Below are positions 31,933 to 42,696 of a stretch of DNA of 64,000 nucleotides, one piece after another. The stretch is from positions 28,840,583 to 28,904,582 of the forward strand of contig CM076191.1 of NCBI GenBank assembly GCA_038277395.1, written 5' to 3'. Numbering within the stretch: the stretch's first letter is position 1; each line of letters opens with the position of its first letter. Below the pieces are notes generated by a model, which was given only the letters and a program-made list of their open reading frames with translations, was not told where the DNA came from and made no database searches. Source of the DNA: Dryocosmus kuriphilus. Taxonomy: Eukaryota; Arthropoda; Insecta; Hymenoptera; Cynipidae. A program made the translations under genes and the position numbers.

Positions 31933-33030
31933 TTATTCCGGGTTGAATGGGAGGGCTGCTAGTTTTAGCTTGTCAATGTGGACTATCTTTGTCCTTGTGG
32001 GTCCTAATCGTATTTCGGCATTGACGTCACCGATCAGTTGTTCTAAAATGAATGGCCCTGTATAATGTTTGTCGAATTTCGTTTTACGGGGTTCGTTGAG
32101 GAGATACACGTGATCGCCTACATTGAAATTTTCAGGGTTTGCCTTTTGATCGTAATATTTCTTCGACCTTTCTTTAGCAGCGTTAATTTTTCCAGCAGCT
32201 TCTGAATGAATATTATGCAGTTTTCTGAAAAAATCATTCATGTATTGAACATACGTGACAGGAGGGGCTTCTTTTGCAAAACTAGTTGGGATATTAGCTT
32301 CCTTGCCGAATACAAGAGAATAAGGTGCGAAACCGGTGCTTTCATGGACTGTGACATTATACGAGAAAATGGCAAAACGCAGCCATTCGTCCCAGCTTTG
32401 TTTATTACCATATTGTCGCAGATACTCTACCAGGGTTTGGTGACTACGTTCTAGTGAGCCTAGAGATTGGGGATGGAACGCAGTCGAAGTAACTCGTTCA
32501 ATTTTGAAAACTTTGCAAAAGGTTTTCATAAGATTGCTCGTAAAATTTGTTCCCTGGTCGGTGTGGATTATACGAGGACACCCATACCTTGAAATAAACT
32601 GCTCTGCCAGGGCTGTGGCAATAGTGGTTGCATCTATTTGGGGTACAGGTATAGCGTCGGCGTATTTCGAAAAATTGTCTTGAATCGTCAGGATATATTT
32701 ATTTCCGCGCGGGGTAACGGGCAAAGGTCCAACTATGTCCATTTGGATTCTTTCAAAGGGTTGCGCGGGGGTGTCAGTAATTTGCATCGGTTGACGATTT
32801 TTAACCCTCACTAATTTATTTTCCTGGCATTTCCTACAGTATTTGACATATTTTTGCACATCGGTTTTGAGATTATTCCAAAAATAGTCACCTCGTATTC
32901 TCCAATACGTTTTTGAGACACCTTTGTGTCCTCCTACTGTGGATTCATGGGCTTCCCTAATTATTTTTTCACGATCAGATTTTTCTGGAAAAATAATTTT
33001 CTCCTGAGCAGATAAAAGCACGAAGTCCAT
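31933..33030 (-). CDS. Gypsy integrase (C-terminal part of pol)
   Basis: A 365-residue open stretch. The zinc-binding domain has His28 and His35 (HESTVGGHKG) with Cys65 and Cys68 (YCRKCQ). The catalytic core has Asp98 (QMDIVGPLP), Asp158 (HTDQGTNF) and Glu194 (GSLERSH), spacing D-D(35)-E. A C-terminal DNA-binding part follows, with FNVGDHVYLLNEPRKTKFDK and YTGPFILEQLIGDVNAEIRL. In the intact element it would be cleaved from the Gag-Pol polyprotein and join the cDNA to the host genome. The first ATG is not a natural start: the frame enters from the macro-like region by a frame break at about 33030. All key residues are present. Confidence 0.95.
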   Translation of the reverse strand: MDFVLLSAQEKIIFPEKSDREKIIREAHESTVGGHKGVSKTYWRIRGDYFWNNLKTDVQKYVKYCRKCQENKLVRVKNRQPMQITDTPAQPFERIQMDIVGPLPVTPRGNKYILTIQDNFSKYADAIPVPQIDATTIATALAEQFISRYGCPRIIHTDQGTNFTSNLMKTFCKVFKIERVTSTAFHPQSLGSLERSHQTLVEYLRQYGNKQSWDEWLRFAIFSYNVTVHESTGFAPYSLVFGKEANIPTSFAKEAPPVTYVQYMNDFFRKLHNIHSEAAGKINAAKERSKKYYDQKANPENFNVGDHVYLLNEPRKTKFDKHYTGPFILEQLIGDVNAEIRLGPTRTKIVHIDKLKLAALPFNPE

Positions 33031-33500
33031 TTCCAGCGAAATGCTGTTGGATTATTTGTTCAATTGAAGACCATGACAAATCATCTAAGCCATTTCCTAA
33101 TTTTGAAAATTTTACACATTCGACCTTGAGGGGGATCATTGCCTCTTTTAATGACATTATTCCGCGGGAAATATTGTTGAGATAAGGGTGATCACTACTC
33201 CTGGAATTTACGACAACATTGAAAAAATATAACGACCATTGTGCGCGAAAACAATTGTTTGGGTTACTTGTGGGTTTTGTGCTTTTAAATTATCAACATT
33301 AATCATATTTGCACCAATTAAATCCCTGTTGACCTGAGAATCTAAATTGCAATCACTCGATATGAAATTGACGATGTGCCCTTTACCCATAAGTAGCTTA
33401 TCTTTGCTATATTTCAAACACGATTCTACGACTACTAGGACTGGCGAAACATCGCATTCCATCTCGTTTTCGCGCATTTCCGAAACCGACCCTTCTTTTT
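33031..33500 (-). pseudogene. Macro-domain-like region of Gypsy pol, in broken frames
   Basis: Between RNase H/linker and integrase, two pieces in different frames (33477-33208 and 33199-33030) read MGKGHIVNFISSDC, then QTIVFAHNGRYIF, then ISRGIMSLKEAMIPLKVECV and KFSKLGNGLDDLSWSSIEQI. Macro domains (ADP-ribose binding or hydrolysing) show a similar order: G-D-I-(V/T)-x-A-(I/V)-S-x-D-C, an S-L-x-x-A helix, then a strand ending P-x-(I/L)-G-x-G-L-x-x-L-x-W and a helix. The likeness to the Poa1p-like branch is my reading. The break between the pieces sits at a T run (about 33220-33226). Function in the element is unknown. Confidence 0.5.
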
Positions 33501-36180
33501 CTATCCACTTGTTCTCCCCTGAGTCCGGTAGTCCCCCTCCGCAGCCGTTTCGCTCGTACCTCGAGCGTCTCCGACACTCTCACCCCTCTCCCCACTCGAG
33601 GCTTGCAGTGGACTTGGTGCCAAATCTGCGTATCGTACTTGGGGTCCCTGACAATTGTGACCTTGCTCTACTGGGTCATCTTTGTTACAGTTAAATTCTC
33701 CGGGGTTCAAGTATCTCTTTCCCCCAGCTGGTGCACCATTCTTAGTGATGGGGCAGTGCGCTGATACGGGGTCCCTAACATCTTTCAACGGCGCCCTTAG
33801 TGTGGTTACCTTGGTACGCTTTGTCGGATAGTAATTTTCTGATTCTACCTCAGGGGCAGTATCGTACTCTTCCGAATCTGGTTCATCATCGGAACTCATT
33901 TCCTCATCGGCTGTATCGAGGACACCGCGACTCAGGAAGACGTATTCTACCAGGTTCTCTATTTTCTCAGTGTTAAGGTGTTCTTCCTCGAGAACAGTTT
34001 CGGTCTCCGCCCCCCTGACGTTCGCATGGGGACCAGCGCTGGTCACAACCCGACCACCCGGGGGGTAAGACGTCGACGTCTCGCTGCCTTTGTTCAAATT
34101 ATCAGGAGGGTTTCGGGAAAGCGCGTCGGCATTTGCATTTATTTTTCCAGGTTTGTAAACAATGTCGAAATCATATTCGCTCAGTTTTATTTTCCAGCGC
34201 CCTAAACGAGAATTAGGGTCTTTTAAATTATGTAGCCAAACTAGAGGACGATGATCGGTAACCAGCACAAACCTTCTGCCATAAAGATATGGGCGAAAAT
34301 GCTGTACCGCGAAGACAATTGCAAGAAGTTCCTGCTCGGTTGTAAAATACCTAGTTTCTGCATCATTTAAACTACGAGATGCGTAGGCGATGGGCAAATC
34401 CTCCCCAATTTCGCCTTGGCTCAAAACAGCCCCTAATGCATAATTAGATGCATCTGTCGTTACAATAAATGGCTTGGTAAAATCGGGGTATTGAAGAAGG
34501 GGTTCCGAACAAATTATATCACGAAGCCTTTCGAAAGCTGATTGCTGGGTTTCTGTCCATTTAAATGGCACGCCCCCTTTTAGAAGATAGTTAAGTGGTT
34601 TCGCGATTTTGGCAAATTCCGGGATAAAACGTCGATAATATCCTATTAACCCGAGAAATTGTTTTATATTTTTCCTTCGCTTAGGAACTGGGAAATTTTT
34701 TACTGCTTCCACCTTTTTAGGGTCTGGTTGGACGCCATCCTCTGAAACAACATGACCTAAGTAGGTTATCTGTTTCTTCAGAAAGTGGCATTTTTCAGGT
34801 TGGAGGGCCAATCCGGCCTCCTTTAGCCGACCTAAAAGAGCTCTAAGTTTACGCGAATGGTCTTCTAACGATTTTCCATAAACGACTATGTCGTCCATGT
34901 ATACGAAGAGTTCGATACCTTGAAGACCAGATAGTACACGGTCCATCAGCCTCTGAAAAGTGGCTGGAGCTGTTTTCAGCCCAAATGGTAAGCGCGTAAA
35001 TTCAAGGTGATTAAAAGGGGTAGAAAAGGCAGTTTTGGCTCGCGACTCTGGATCCAACGGAATTTGATGAAATCCAGAGGCTAAATCTAAGACGGAAAAA
35101 AAATACTTCGCTCCACCCAATTGGTCGAGAATATCCGTAATATTGGGAAGGGGGTAAGCATCCCCCACCGTTTTATCATTCAATGCGCGATAGTCAATTA
35201 CCATCCTCCAGCGTTTATTTCCTTGTGCATCGGGCTTTTTAGGCACGATCCACAAGGGTGAGTTATACGGAGAGTCTGATGACTGGACTATGCCACTTGT
35301 GAGAAGTTCGTTGACCTGCTTACGAACCTCTTCGCGGAAAACATTCGGATATCTATAATTTTTATGAAAAACGGGCCTACTATCGGTAGTAATAATTTTA
35401 TGGGCTACAACTGTAGTTGCGCCCAGGTTGTCTCCAGGTAAATAAAATTGGTACAAATACTCCCCTATTATTTCAAACAAATTTAACTTTTCGTTTTCAT
35501 TAAGGTCGTCAAGATCAAGGGCTTTTAAAAGAAGAGAGAACCTCGTTGCTCGTTCTTTCTGTCCTTCTTTGGTAGTCGAAGAATGCATACCAGACCGTGC
35601 ACGTGGTGGTACCACAGTACACTCTTCTAATTCTACAGGTGCGAGGGTGAGTTGTACATCACTAGAGGTACAGTTAGTGGCGAAGCACTTTGCTGTATCC
35701 CCACTCCTCGCGACTACGGTCTCGCCTATGAAGACACTGGGCCCTGCGTCAATTTTTCTAATGTACCCTTCTAATAAATTATTTTCTTGTAAGGGAATTT
35801 CTATCAAAATTTTCGACCTTGCAGGCAGACAAAGGGTTTTATAATTGACGGGTTCGCAACTTCCTAGAGAAATATCTATGCCCGCTACTGAGAGAGTGGC
35901 ACCCTGCTGTTTTAAAAAGGCCATTCCCAAAATCCCATTTTGCGGAATTGGAAAATTATTCGGCACTATATGGAAGTGCGTTTCGAAACCATTAATTAAT
36001 GTTTTTATTTCACCATGAGTAGGGACCATCTCAGGGGCAATTCCGACCAAATTATAAAAATTCGATTTGGATTGATCCAAGTTCGGGAATCGACACAATA
36101 TTCTTTTATTAAATTTAAATCAGAACCAGTGTCAATCATGAAAGAAGCTCTACCTCTATGGAAACTGTTATCCTGTAATG
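33501..36180 (-). pseudogene. Gypsy pol: protease, reverse transcriptase, RNase H
   Basis: The protease active site MIDTGSDLNL lies at about 36112-36139, in the -1 frame relative to gag, as expected for Gag-Pol frameshifting. An A-run just after it (about 36108-36111) shifts the frame, so the main open stretch (36098-33501, 865 residues) starts without a real ATG. It contains the protease flap side and ILGMAFL, then RT blocks WRMVIDYRALND, FSVLDLASGFHQIPL, LPFGLKTAPATFQ and the catalytic VYMDDIVVYG (residues 400-403). RNase H follows (TTDASNYALGAVLSQ, NADALSR), then an acidic ~200-residue linker. The frame is lost at a G run near 33535. Apart from these single-base breaks the enzyme blocks look complete. 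Confidence 0.95.
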
Positions 36181-37434
36181 TTATTGTTGGGTTTGACCTA
36201 GATTTGTCGGAACCGATGCTGAGTACAACGCGTTTTCCTGGCGGTAATTTGGGTTCAGGGACGTCGTATTTGGAGTCAGGCGCCCCTGCTGGAAGTTTAA
36301 ATCTCCCCTTGATGTGTAGCGGGCCTTTTTATTTTGACGTTCTTTGTCGTGCCTTTGTTTTAACCTACATTCGTTAATAAGGTGGTTATCATAATCGCAA
36401 TACGTGCATTTTTTATTCTTATCTTGGCCCTGTCCTTTCTCCTTAGTTATATTTTTTAATTTGGGACAATTACGCTTGTAATGGCCAAATTCCTCGCAAT
36501 GGAAGCATTGAATGGAAGAGAGTGATTTTCCCTTTCTGTTTCGCGAGTCTTGTACCCCCTCGATTTTTGCTACTCGCTTTTGTGGTCCGAATTTTTCACT
36601 ATTCGGTATTTGATTACCGCTCGATGTCGGACGCATGCCATGGACGCTGTTCCATGTAGCATTTTCTAAGTCTGCCTCGGCAGCAAGCTCTATAGCTTCA
36701 TCCAATGTGGTCGGAGACTTTTCTTTAACAAAGTATAGAGTTTCGCGATCCAATCCCCGCATGAAACTTTTAATCGCGTTTTCCTTATACTCCTGACAAC
36801 GTTCCAGGCCCCGAGCCCCTGGATTTTTATCCATAACCCGAATAATTATTTTGTTAAGGATGTCGCTTACGCGAATCCCATAATCAGCGACACTTTCCCC
36901 ATATTTTCGCGTGATTATGGCGAGTTCTTGTGCCAATTGACTCGCGTCGGCTCTGGATCCGAAAGCTCTTTGTAGCGATTTTAAAATTTCTTCTAACGAG
37001 GCTCCCACCATATTTTGGATGTGCTTTAGAGCTTGCCCTGTTACCTTGTTTTTTATAAACATTATTAATAAGTGCATTTCTGTCTCTTCTACTGAGGCAG
37101 CAGCGGCGCGACAATGCTCGATGAACATGTTGACCGACATGTTCGTTCCATCGAAAGATGGGATGATATCTCGAGCTAGTTTCAAGACACCACCCATCCT
37201 CCTGCTATTGACCAAATTATCGAACACATGTTCAGACTGAATTGAGGGTGATGACCTTTCCCGAATTTCGGGATCGTGAAGAGGGTGACCGGAGTGACCC
37301 CAATGACCCACCTCACGATCCGTTTGCACCGATGCCACGCTTGTAGTTGCGGCCGGTACCGGCGGTGCTGTTTCGATTTGAACTAGAGGTAGCGCATCGT
37401 TTGACTTTCTTTTCTGACCGCGTGTTCTAGGCAT
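36181..37434 (-). CDS. gag: Gypsy Gag
   Basis: An uninterrupted 417-residue protein from ATG 37434. The middle (DIIPSFDGTNMSVNMFIEHC onward, ending in a helix with DLENATW) is a Ty3-type capsid region. Two CCHC zinc knuckles follow: CFHCEEFGHYKRNC (about residues 310-323) and CTYCDYDNHLINEC (about 343-356), which would bind the genomic RNA. The N terminus is basic (PRTRGQKRKSN). The stop at 36181 overlaps the protease frame, which is readable upstream in the -1 frame, so pol is probably made by -1 ribosomal frameshifting; the slip site was not pinned down. Confidence 0.95.
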   Translation of the reverse strand: MPRTRGQKRKSNDALPLVQIETAPPVPAATTSVASVQTDREVGHWGHSGHPLHDPEIRERSSPSIQSEHVFDNLVNSRRMGGVLKLARDIIPSFDGTNMSVNMFIEHCRAAAASVEETEMHLLIMFIKNKVTGQALKHIQNMVGASLEEILKSLQRAFGSRADASQLAQELAIITRKYGESVADYGIRVSDILNKIIIRVMDKNPGARGLERCQEYKENAIKSFMRGLDRETLYFVKEKSPTTLDEAIELAAEADLENATWNSVHGMRPTSSGNQIPNSEKFGPQKRVAKIEGVQDSRNRKGKSLSSIQCFHCEEFGHYKRNCPKLKNITKEKGQGQDKNKKCTYCDYDNHLINECRLKQRHDKERQNKKARYTSRGDLNFQQGRLTPNTTSLNPNYRQENALYSASVPTNLGQTQQ

Positions 37435-38712
37435 TTTAAGTTATATAAATGGGAATTGCAAGTCAGAAATAATTTAGATTAAACACTGATCGCTGGTTCG
37501 CAGATTTTTGAAAATGTCTTACTTGATATTTTAGAATTTCACCTTGTGTCTTTTGATGGAATTATTTAATGCATTTTGAAAATTCAAATTGAATTCAATT
37601 TAAGTTACGCAAAACTCTAAAATATTGAGAATTTTAAAGAAATTCAAGTGATGAAAAATATAAAGAGTTTGAATTTTATTTGATTTGTATTATTACTACT
37701 AGAAATTACGCAAAACGAAATTTAAATGAATTTTATGAGAAAGACAAAATTTTAATTTAGGAAATCATTTCAAAATCACGATGATTATTATTTGAAAACT
37801 GAGCAAAAAAAAATAAGTCATATTTGATTAGTAAAATTGTTCTCAGTGAACAATTTGAGTTAAACCAAAAATTTAGAATATAAAATATTCAAAGAAAGAC
37901 ACAAGTTGAACACAAAACCTGAAAACATACGCAAGAGAAAAATCTGAAAAAAACGCATGAAATAATCGCAAAAATTTCCTATCGAGGCAGAATCGCAATT
38001 TCTCTAATGAAAATATATTTCAAAACTTCAAACTTAAAGTCTAGGACTTACTACTTGACGAAATACGGTGCGTGACTCTGAAATGTAAGAAATTCACAAT
38101 TTTCACCATTTTTAAAAGTGTGTTTACAAATAATTCACATAACTTTTATCGAGCACATGATCGTCCTTCGTAGAAGATGTCCAGGATGTCGAAGTCCTTG
38201 TCCAGGTCCGGGTCCGTCGGGTCCAGATCCGGGTCCTCCGTTGCGACCGCACTTCACGCACGATCGATAGGTCCCACGAGGCGATCGTACTTCACGTACG
38301 ACCGATGGAAGATAACAGCATAAAAGAATCCTGGCAATGGATTCTCTTCCAACCACGCATCCGCCTGCACTACTGATTATCGTAAACAGCAGCACAACCC
38401 GATGGGAAAACCCAACATTTTGGGAAAAAACGCTCGGGATGGTTGGGGTTGACAGTGCTAGTGGTCACACTCGTCTTGGCGGCTTCCTGGTTGCAGAAAA
38501 TCCTCGTCGTCCCTCAGCTTGAATCTGCCGCTCGTCGGGCCGGAAAGCTACACTTCGTCCACCTTCCGGGATCCGAATTGAGTCAACCCGTCGACCTCCT
38601 CCTGAATTTTTTCCACTTCACTTTCACAATTTTCAGTCTGAATTTAGTCACATAACATTGTTCAATTATTAAGTTTCAAAAAATTTAATGTTCAGGTGCA
38701 GCAATCCCACAA
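37435..38712. other. Gypsy 5' untranslated leader
   Basis: About 1.3 kb between the primer-binding site and the gag start. AT-rich with a GC-richer part at 38150-38600. Small open frames there have no recognisable content. Packaging signals cannot be identified by eye. Confidence 0.5.
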
Positions 38713-38723
38713 CGCTGCCACCA
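38713..38723 (-). promoter_or_regulatory. Primer-binding site of the Gypsy element
   Basis: Minus-strand TGGTGGCAGCG lies 14 bases inside the 5' LTR boundary. Its complement CGCTGCCACCA matches the 3' end of a eukaryotic tRNA-Leu with CCA. The T-arm-like AATCCCAC next to it extends the resemblance imperfectly. Confidence 0.7.
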
Positions 38724-38737
38724 AATTTATTTTTAAT

Positions 38738-39918
38738 TGTTACGTCCGCACTTAGTTCAAAATGGCCGACACAAGCGCGAATGTTCAAACTTACGTTGTT
38801 CAAATTAAAATGTATTTTCTCGTTCGGGATCGCTGCTGCATGACGGCCGTTAAAACGACCTCCTGAAATGTCGGATGGTAGCGAAAGAAAACACTAAACA
38901 CAAGTACAATTTAATTGAAAAATCAAGTTATTTATTATAATCATGTTCAATTATCAATTTAAATTATGAGTCACGCACTAACAACTATTTCACCGAACTC
39001 TCGTTGAATCGCGAACGCGTCCGAACCGGGAGATTCTAAGTTACAAAAATGTCTTTTGCTTTTCAAAATAAGTGAAGTGTACCAAAGGAAAATCGACGAG
39101 CGACTGACTCTTTGCCTCTCGTGGTGGCTGCGCTACCCCGTGACATCGCTGGGTCAGTTCGAGTTGAGGGCGGCGATCCACCCCCGTTTAGCCAATCGCA
39201 GCTCTAAAATCTATCCACAAAAAGTTTTCTCTTTCTAACGCAAGGGGCCCACGGGGCACGAGTCACGCCTGTAAGTCGCTGGAGTGGGGAGTTCGTTCGG
39301 AGACAGTTTCCAACCAGAGGTGGTACTTGAGAAACTCGAAACAAGAGCCCGTTTCTTAGCATGGCCGGAAGGGTCGAAGTTGCGTAGCCAAGGCCCCTGG
39401 GTGGGTTAATCCCAAACATGTGTGGCGATAATTTAAGTGGTTCTCGTGAAAGTTGACTGAGATTTTGGAAAGCTATAAAAGTCAAGGACCGAACTCTGAA
39501 AAGGACCAGGGACCCATTTTGAGTAACAGAATATATTTCCTGTCGTTTTTATTACATGGGAAAGATCAAAGGTTCTAAAATTGAGGGTGGTCTGCTTCGA
39601 ATTTCTCAAGTTTACAACTTGCAGATGTTTAGTTATACGCTGGACGTGGCTTGCCCGGATATCGTAATTTTCTACGGTTCGTTTTGATTTCTGGAATTTT
39701 CAAAGCGTGAGAAAGGGACCAAGTGAATTTCTCAAGTTTCTATTATCTTTCCGTGTTACTAAATATTAGCTTATAATTTTCTAAATATCTCGCTAAATGT
39801 GTGTTTCAGATTCCTACTAATTCAAATTAATCGCGCTGGTCGGTAAAGTAGTTATTGTATATATCTATGAGCGTTGTTTTAACGTGATAAAATAAAACGT
39901 GAATCGCAACACGTTACA
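38738..39918 (-). repeat. 5' LTR of the Gypsy element
   Basis: Same length and sequence as the other LTR as far as I compared them. For the minus-strand element this is the promoter-bearing copy. Confidence 0.97.
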
Positions 39919-40239
39919 AACGCAAGGAATAGGGGGAGGTCCAAAGGTAGTACAGCCCTGTAAAGGGAGGTGCGCTGATCCCGTGCGTCTGCCTGCAAGG
40001 TCGGCCGTAGAAGAATGAGAGTCGTCGATGACGCCGATCGATTTGAATACTTTGTCACGGTACTTATCTATGGTTTTCTTTGTAATTGACTTGCTTCGAA
40101 AAGTCACTAAAAGCTTCGATTATGATTCACAGTTCGATGTTAATTCTTTGAATAAACGCATATTTGATTTATCTAGCTCGGGACTCTTTCATTATTATAT
40201 TTCTACTATTACGACTCGTGAGAAGTATTACAGCCTTTT
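39919..40239. other. Loop of the foldback element, right of the Gypsy
   Basis: Starts with the AACG target duplication. No coding signal beyond short chance frames. Confidence 0.5.
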
Positions 40240-40545
40240 ATAAAATGAATTTTGTAGAAAAAGAGAAATTAAGTTTCCTTTTTCTCTATTTAATTTTATA
40301 TCTTCGATGTCTTCAACTAATTTTTTCAAACTGCAATGTCTTCTTAACACAGGTAATAGTGTTTTCCTAATGGCTCTAACTTCAATTTGTTATTTTGGCT
40401 TTTAGTGCCCTTATAATCTCTTAGCATCTCTTCTATTCATCTCTTACAGATTTTTAAAAACAATTGTTGAAACATAGAGCATGGGATTCTACAATTTGTT
40501 CTCTATATCTAGTCTTTTTAATATCATTTGGAACCCCCATTATGT

Positions 40546-40752
40546 TCTCGAAGCGCAGAAGAATTTGTAGTGGGAAAATTTAAAGAAATTTCACGCTTGT
40601 TGTGCAAGATCTTCTAAATTCAGCAGAAGTTTCGAAAATTGAAAATGTCTAAAAACATTCTTTTAATTAGCATTTTTGTGGAAGATTTTGCGACTGGCAG
40701 CAGCGATTGCACTGTTAATGTCTCAAAATGTGGAGTAATAGGTAGCGCGTGC
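40546..40752. other. Segment repeated in inverse at 46810-46900
   Basis: TTGTTGTGCAAGATCTTCT, TTTCGAAA and TGTCTAAAAACATTCTTTTA recur as the reverse complement at about 46815-46885. These edges may belong to one older repeat now separated by the LINE and other insertions. No gene recognised. Confidence 0.5.
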
Positions 40753-41740
40753 GCAGCGATCGGAATGGGTTTTCTCCAGATATATTTGCCGGCCGACAGG
40801 GCTGTCGCAAAGAACTGTGTCAAAAGGGACTACTTGAGCTCTTTACATTTCGATATAGGTAATATGAAATAAGTAATTTCCAGCAACTGAAAATTAGTTA
40901 AATAAATTTTAATTTAAACAGAAAACTTATTTAGTCTTCTTCTCTCCTCACTATAAAATCATTAACATTATAGAACATAAGAAGAAAATTCTAGGATTAC
41001 GATATGTATCTATGTAGAGAGCACAGTAACAAGAATAATATATGTACATTTTTCGTCAAATATTAATACTCAAACGAGAATGCAGAATTTTCTCTGAGTC
41101 ACAAAACATCTATTAATTGAAATATTCAACAATTCTGGCAGAAATGAGGACCAACAAAATTTTAAAACGTAAATCACATACTTGTCTCAATTTTTTCAGA
41201 CTTGTATATTGATGATTACTCCAATCTGTGATGATTTTTTACATAAATCGTTGACATAGAGTGCATTATATTTTTTGCATAAAAAGCTGGTACAGTCCCC
41301 ATATCAGAAAATGTTCTTTTTCATGTCCATGGCACCGAAACTTTTGATTATTGTAAAGTATTTTTGAAATAAAAAAGTTGGACGATTGAGGCAATTATTT
41401 TTTATATCAAATTAATATTAATATTTTATGAAGAATGTACATAGATTATCCTTGTTACTGCTACTCCCTACATACATACCCGTAATCCTATACTTTTCTC
41501 CGTATGTTCTATTATCTTAATGATATTATAGTGAGGAGAGAAGAAGACTCAGTAAGTTTTTGTTTAAATTGAAATTTATTTAACTAATTTTCAGTTGTTG
41601 GAAATGACTCATTTCATATTACTTATATCGCCTATATCGAAATGTAAAAAGCACAAGTAGTCCCTTTGATACAGTTCTTTGCGACAGCCCTGTCGGCCGG
41701 CAGATACATCTGGAGAAAACCCATTCCGATCACTGCACCA
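40753..41740. repeat. Inverted repeat, arms about 235 bp
   Basis: The left arm (40753-40985: GATCGGAATGGGTTTTCTCC, GCCGGCCGACAGGGCTGTCG, CTTCTTCTCTCCTCACTATA) is mirrored at 41505-41740 with scattered differences. The ~520 bp spacer is AT-rich without a gene. Probably another MITE or foldback. Confidence 0.85.
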
Positions 41741-41944
41741 CAGGTTAGACTTTAAAAAAAAAATTTTTATCTAATCCGAAACGCGTGTAAACTCATTAAA
41801 CTACGAATGTTTAAAAAGTTTTTTTCTCAAAAAATATTAATTTTATTCAATTTTCAACTACAACATTACAAACAGTGTACCTTACTCCACATTTCGAGAC
41901 TTAAAACACCGCAATAGCTGCTTCCATTCTTTTTTTTTTTCATA

Positions 41945-42003
41945 GGCAGCCACTCAATATAATAATAAAAATAATAATGATTATTATTATCATTATTATT
42001 ATT
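41945..42003. repeat. (AAT)n-type 3' tail of the LINE
   Basis: ATT/AAT repeats directly follow the LINE 3' end when read on the minus strand; short microsatellite tails are common at LINE 3' ends. Confidence 0.8.
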
Positions 42004-42502
42004 ATGGTGTAGCTTTGCGAACTCGGAAGTTCATTGCCTCAGCTACCCAGAATCGCCACACATCTCTATCCTGTGCATCTTCCATCCAATTTAAATAATC
42101 ATGTCCTAGCTCTTTTAGATCATCCCTTACGTTTTTCTCCCATCTGTTTCTCGGTCTGCCTAGACTTCTCTTACTAATCGGTTTCCCTCTCAAAACTTGC
42201 GCCACTGTTCTTTCGTTGCCCATTCTTGCAACATGTCCCGCCCAGCTTAATTTGCGCGCTTTCATTACTTTATTAATATTTACTGACCCGTAGAGTGCAT
42301 GCAGCTCATCATTATGCAGTTTTCTCCATTCACCAGTCTCTTCGTCCCTTCTGGGACCATAGATTTTTCGAAGTACTTTATTTTCAAATACTCTAAACCT
42401 GCTCTCCTCTCCTTTCGTCAGCGCCCACGTTTCGCACCCGTACATGACGATCGGCATTATTATCGTTTTGTAAATTCTTACTTTGATGCTTCTAGAAAAC
42501 AA
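42002..42502 (-). pseudogene. LINE family A, C-terminal region
   Basis: 166 open residues: SIKVRIYKTIIMPIVMYGCE, TWALTKGEE, then LSWAGHVARMGNERTVAQVL and LGRPRNRWEKNVRDDLKELG. These are the thumb and post-RT motifs typical of this LINE type. Confidence 0.9.
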
Positions 42503-42696
42503 TCGCGATTTCAGTAATGTATTTGTTACATAGTAGCACCCATTGCAAGCGTGCAGCCGCCTGTTGATTTCCGTTTTAATGTTATTGTCGCTAGTTCCAA
42601 TAGTTCCGAGATATTAAAACTCATTAACTCTTTCAAATTTCATATTTCCGTCCATTAGATCCTCCTCTTCATTGCTTTGTTCTGATCTGTCGACGA

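Larger units (their letters stand above)
30023..39918 (-). mobile_element. Gypsy (Metaviridae-type) LTR retrotransposon, 9.9 kb
   Basis: Two direct LTRs (30023-31203 and 38738-39918, each 1181 bp, TG...CA) flank minus-strand gag and pol, with AACG duplicated outside both ends (30019-30022, 39919-39922). The order gag, protease, RT, RNase H, macro-like region, integrase is that of Ty3/Gypsy elements. The LTRs look identical throughout, so insertion was very recent. No env-like frame was seen in the ~730 bp between integrase and the 3' LTR. Frame breaks in pol are described separately. Confidence 0.98.
28525..40545. mobile_element. Foldback element, expanded by nested insertions
   Basis: Left-arm pieces (28525-28697, 29117-29133, 29797-29905) match, in inverse orientation, the continuous right arm at 40240-40545. 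Landmarks are GGTTCCAAATGATATTAAAA, TTATAAGGGCACTAAAAGCC, AAAACACTATTAC and GAAAAAATTAGTTGAAGACA. Removing the two MITEs from the left arm and the Gypsy between the arms restores a simple element with ~300 bp arms and a loop of about 440 bp. The loop keeps a short hairpin (TACGGAGACAGAAC and its complement, 29930-29993). No coding sequence of its own was recognised. Confidence 0.75.
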
